Under the pieces are notes generated by a model that had not been told where the DNA came from, did no database searches, and was given only the letters and a program-made list of their open reading frames with translations. The translations under genes were made by a program, and so were the position numbers. From Synechococcus sp. CC9605 (GTDB taxonomy: Bacteria > Cyanobacteriota > Cyanobacteriia > PCC-6307 > Cyanobiaceae): a DNA stretch of 64,000 nucleotides. Of the stretch, positions 61,259-64,000 are shown piece after piece. Location of the stretch: assembly GCF_000012625.1 (NCBI RefSeq), contig NC_007516.1, positions 1,550,001 through 1,614,000 of the forward strand, in the 5' to 3' direction. Each line of letters begins with the position of its first letter. The first letter of the stretch is position 1.

Positions 61259-61833
61259 CTGAGGGAATCTCTGAAACCATCCCCCCCTGGAGACCTCTGC
61301 TGCGCGCGGCCATGCAGCGAGAGGGGCGCTCCGTTGCCGCCCGCTGGGTGCAACTGGCCACAACAGGACGCGATGGCACACCTCGGGTGCGAACCCTGGT
61401 GTTCCGCGGCTGGGCCGGTGCAGCCCAACTCGAACTGTTCAGCGATCAGCGCAGCGAGAAGGTGACGGAACTCGCCAACGATGGAGCAACTGAACTGTGC
61501 TGGTTGTTCCCCAAAGCCCGCCAGCAGTACCGCCTGCGGGGAAAGGTGAAGCTGATCAAAGCCACCGAACAACCTGAGCTCTGCCAGCAGCGCTGGCAAA
61601 AGCTCTCCGATACAGGACGAGCCGTCTGGGGGTGGCCCACCCCGGCGGATCCGCTGGACCCCACGGCGGCCTTCCACGATCAACTGGCTGAAACTGCACC
61701 GCTGCCAGAGCATTTCGTGGTGCTAAGGCTGCAGGTGATCAGCGTTGAGCGGCTCAACCTTGGCCCCCACCCCCATCAACGCACGCGTTGGAGTGCGGAC
61801 ACGCTCTGGCAGGAGGAACCGCTGAACCCCTGA
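61255..61833 (+). CDS. FMN-binding PPOX-family protein (Alr4036-like)
   Basis: The 192-aa protein contains WVQLATTGRDGTPRVRTLVF, ELFSDQRSEKVTEL, ELCWLFPKARQQYRLRGKVK and FVVLRLQVISVERLNLG, the pyridoxamine-phosphate-oxidase-like split barrel. It resembles the cyanobacterial Alr4036 group. It probably binds FMN; the substrate is unknown. Coupled to the deacetylase gene. Confidence 0.88.
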   Translation: MTEGISETIPPWRPLLRAAMQREGRSVAARWVQLATTGRDGTPRVRTLVFRGWAGAAQLELFSDQRSEKVTELANDGATELCWLFPKARQQYRLRGKVKLIKATEQPELCQQRWQKLSDTGRAVWGWPTPADPLDPTAAFHDQLAETAPLPEHFVVLRLQVISVERLNLGPHPHQRTRWSADTLWQEEPLNP

Positions 61834-61839
61834 TCACCA

Positions 61840-62169
61840 TCAACGCTCAACGCGACCAACCGACGGACGACCGGGTTCACTGGGCACCGTCACCACCGAC
61901 AGCCGCTGCAGGTCTCGGCGGTAATCAAAGCTGCAGAAGCCAACGCCCGTACCGGAACAGGCCGAAAGGCTTTCGAGCCCAACAGAGGCCCAGCGCCGCT
62001 CCTCGGGCGTTGGCGTTTTTTCCGGGGCAGGACGCCAGCCATCGGCAATCAAGTGGCGATTCGCCTCGAGGATGGTTTGCCTGGCGCTGAGCTGCGGCTC
62101 AGGTCTGGCGAAGGCAGAGCCTCCCACCAACCAGGGCAGCAACAGCGGCATAACAACACAACGTGCCAT
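61840..62169 (-). CDS. Exported small protein
   Basis: From ATG 62169 the signal peptide (MARCVVMPLLLPWLVGGSAF) is followed by a mature region with two Cys (LSACSGTGVGFCSFDY). Convergent with the PPOX gene. Unknown. Confidence 0.6.
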   Translation of the reverse strand: MARCVVMPLLLPWLVGGSAFARPEPQLSARQTILEANRHLIADGWRPAPEKTPTPEERRWASVGLESLSACSGTGVGFCSFDYRRDLQRLSVVTVPSEPGRPSVGRVER

Positions 62170-62224
62170 GGAGAGGCCCATCCCTCTCTGACCTAGCCAT
62201 GAATTGGAGCGCTGACCACAGGGG

Positions 62225-63237
62225 TCAGCCCGCGGTGAGCTTAGCGAGGGGCTGAATGCTGAGGGCGATCACCACACTCACCACAACTCCAACGGCAGCT
62301 TTCCAGAGATCCGTGCCGATGACCTTGGCCAGACTGCCCCCCTCCCGGTTGGTGAACACGAAGTCGGATGTTTGTTGCCTGATCCGCAAGGCCAACTCAC
62401 GGCCGCCGATCAGGCCCAGAAACACCCAAGTGGTGCTGAGGGGGAAGCTGGAGAGAAAGGCCTTGTAGAGCAGGCAAAGACCGAACAACAGATCGATCAG
62501 CGTGGCCGAGCGCAAATCAGAACTGTTGGTCTTGGTGCGGAGCACGGCCTGAATCGCCCCACCCCCGGTGGCCACCAGGACACAAAGGCCCAAGCAGAGC
62601 ACCAGCGTGCAGATGAGCATCGGGACGAGGTCCAACTGGCGCGGCAAGAACACGAAAATGTTGGCCAGGTCCTGCACCAGCCACATGCACCAGAGGAAGC
62701 CGGTGGAGAACCACTGCAAGCCGTACCAGACCTTGCTGGGGTCTTTGCCGTCCTGGGAACGGCAGAACACCCAGCGCTCCAGCAACCACAAGCCCAGGCC
62801 GTAGGCCGCCAGGCCTACGGCGAAGGCGAGGCCATACCCGTCAGCGAGCTGCTGAGCAACATGCCGATGTTGGCAGGCGTAAACGATGACAACACCAGAA
62901 ACGAGGTGCTCACCGGTGCTCCCCACTGGGTAAGGGCCACAACAGCGAGCGGTGGAAGCACGTAGACCCAGGTGAACGGCTCGGGCCAAGGAAACTCCTT
63001 GCCAGGCACACTGAGGCGGCCCCAGGTGGGATCACAGTTGTTGAGGAACCAGCCCAACAGCAGCACTCCACAGGTGACCGTGCAGATGAACAGCATCTGC
63101 ACCGGCTTCGGCGTGCGTTTCCGGTTGGAGGAGAGATAGGTGCCGAGGGTCTGAAGCGAGTCGTTCGCCACCACGGAATAGGCCGCCAGCAGGAATCCGA
63201 CGAGCATCCAGATGCTGACGTCCATGAATCCGATCAA
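62225..63237 (-). pseudogene. PiT-like permease gene with frameshift
   Basis: The first frame (63237-62815) encodes VVANDSLQTLGTYLSSN and APVSTSFLVLSSF; coding then shifts near 62845 to the second frame (to 62225), with DGYGLAFAVGLAAYGLGLW and FPLSTTWVFLGLIGGREL. The paired ND-x-x-x-GT and P-[VL]-S-T-[TS] motifs recall PiT-type phosphate permeases. A single-base indel separates the frames; it could be a real mutation or a sequencing error. The full protein would have about eight membrane segments. Confidence 0.65.
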
Positions 63238-63630
63238 GCCGATGGTTTGCCTTCCTTGTAAAGAGCCCTAGGAGGAACGTCGGTGCTCCAGGTCACTCGG
63301 ACGTGTAGTGATTGAGGAATGTTGTGTGGTCGACGGTGATGCACCACCGAAGCGATTCGACCACGAAGGTACGTTGACGGACGAATCGGTGTTGAGGGAT
63401 ACACACCCAAATGTCTTAAGAACGAGCGGATTTGACCTCAGCCAAAGCCAAAGCCAAATCCCAGTTCCCGTCGGGCATCGCTCGGCCCGGCTTCCAAGCC
63501 CGTTAGCGATCTAACCTACGCATCATGAGCCGAAAAGAACACGGTTGCAGGGCGATCAGCGACGATTTTTCGACATTCACAAATTTTTTCGAGACCGAGT
63601 TTGGGACTGCTGCACGTCAAGGCTGTCTGA

Positions 63631-63999
63631 TCAGTTCACCACCTTCAGAGTGCGAATCCCAGTTGCCTTGACCCAACTGGCGAGCGCATCGATATCAGCC
63701 CGCTCGGGAATGCAGATGCAACCCGTGCCGGGATAACAGCGGTGGATGCCCAGAGCACTTCGGGTGGTATCGAAACGAGGGGTCAGGTCAAACCACAGAT
63801 CATTCCCCCATGGTTCCGGACGCCCCAGGCTGTACACACCAGCGGGCAGAGGGGCTGCATTGCCGGGGCTCCAGCGACGATCAGCACTCTGGCGCCGGGC
63901 TACACCACTGGCCGCTGGCCAGCTGGCCAGCAAACGCGGGCCGCGATGCAGTTCAACCTTCCAGATGCGGTTGCCGTCCGGAAACAGCTCGGCCGTGCG
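63631..63999 (-). CDS. L,D-transpeptidase-like protein, 5' end outside the window
   Basis: The frame is open to the right edge. GIHRCYPGTGCICI, close to the C-terminus, resembles the His and Gly-Cys active-site region of YkuD-type L,D-transpeptidases, and WFDLTPRFDTTRSALG precedes it. These enzymes cross-link peptidoglycan. The assignment rests on this short motif. The 63238-63630 stretch holds no convincing gene. Confidence 0.5.
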   Translation of the reverse strand, partial: RTAELFPDGNRIWKVELHRGPRLLASWPAASGVARRQSADRRWSPGNAAPLPAGVYSLGRPEPWGNDLWFDLTPRFDTTRSALGIHRCYPGTGCICIPERADIDALASWVKATGIRTLKVVN

Positions 64000-64000
64000 A

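Overview
The window comes from a marine picocyanobacterium, most likely a Synechococcus-type genome. It has a high-light-inducible protein gene (54226), small cyanobacterial families resembling DUF3104, DUF3303 and DUF3764, many very small genes, and four 3' fragments of a proline tRNA gene (TGG anticodon) used as integration sites.

Region 1 (1-35943) is a nested array of mobile elements. Each element ends on its right with a 43-44 bp 3' piece of tRNA-Pro (13976, 27649, 29335, 35900), followed by a tRNA-trailer-like terminator. The intact tRNA presumably lies left of the window. Element 1 (window edge to 14018) carries a zinc-finger/primase-like protein, a RecA-fold helicase and an iteron cluster. 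These are followed by small and large terminase subunits, variable cargo (acidic proteins, an outer-membrane beta-barrel), a conserved block of coiled-coil and unknown genes, and a tyrosine recombinase beside the right att. Element 2 (14019-27691) is a colinear relative. It has no replication module, its TerL is broken, and it carries different cargo and its own recombinase. I see no capsid, portal or tail gene in either element. This resembles the tRNA-inserted, satellite-like elements known from marine picocyanobacteria as tycheposons, here with a TerS+TerL packaging module. Elements 3 (27692-29377) and 4 (29378-35943) lack a recombinase and hold an excisionase-like HTH gene and many tiny AT-rich genes, several paired or duplicated.

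Region 2 (about 36-47 kb) is a mosaic of small conserved genes, satellite debris and cargo. It includes a truncated recombinase, fragments of the satellite 90-aa gene, a glycosyltransferase, and a 770 bp perfect direct duplication (39583 and 45680) of an already frameshifted secreted-protein gene. Region 3 (47-56.3 kb) looks like ordinary chromosome: a PfkB-type kinase, two DUF427 proteins, small membrane proteins and the hli gene.

Region 4 (56337-60300) is a second small island bounded by a duplication of the last codons of the gene at 56085. It holds paralogues of genes from regions 1 and 2 and an inverted satellite left end. Region 5 (60308-64000) is core chromosome again: an HDAC-family hydrolase, a PPOX/FMN-binding protein, a frameshifted PiT-like permease and an L,D-transpeptidase-like protein cut by the window edge.

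The best candidate for an undescribed system is the tandem terminase-encoding satellite pair. Element 1 has an intact TerL but has lost the GTG start of TerS. Element 2 has an intact TerS but a dead TerL. The two could complement each other. Structured left-end sequence, element-specific arm repeats and cassette-like cargo units with shared leaders and terminators support a modular, recombining satellite family.
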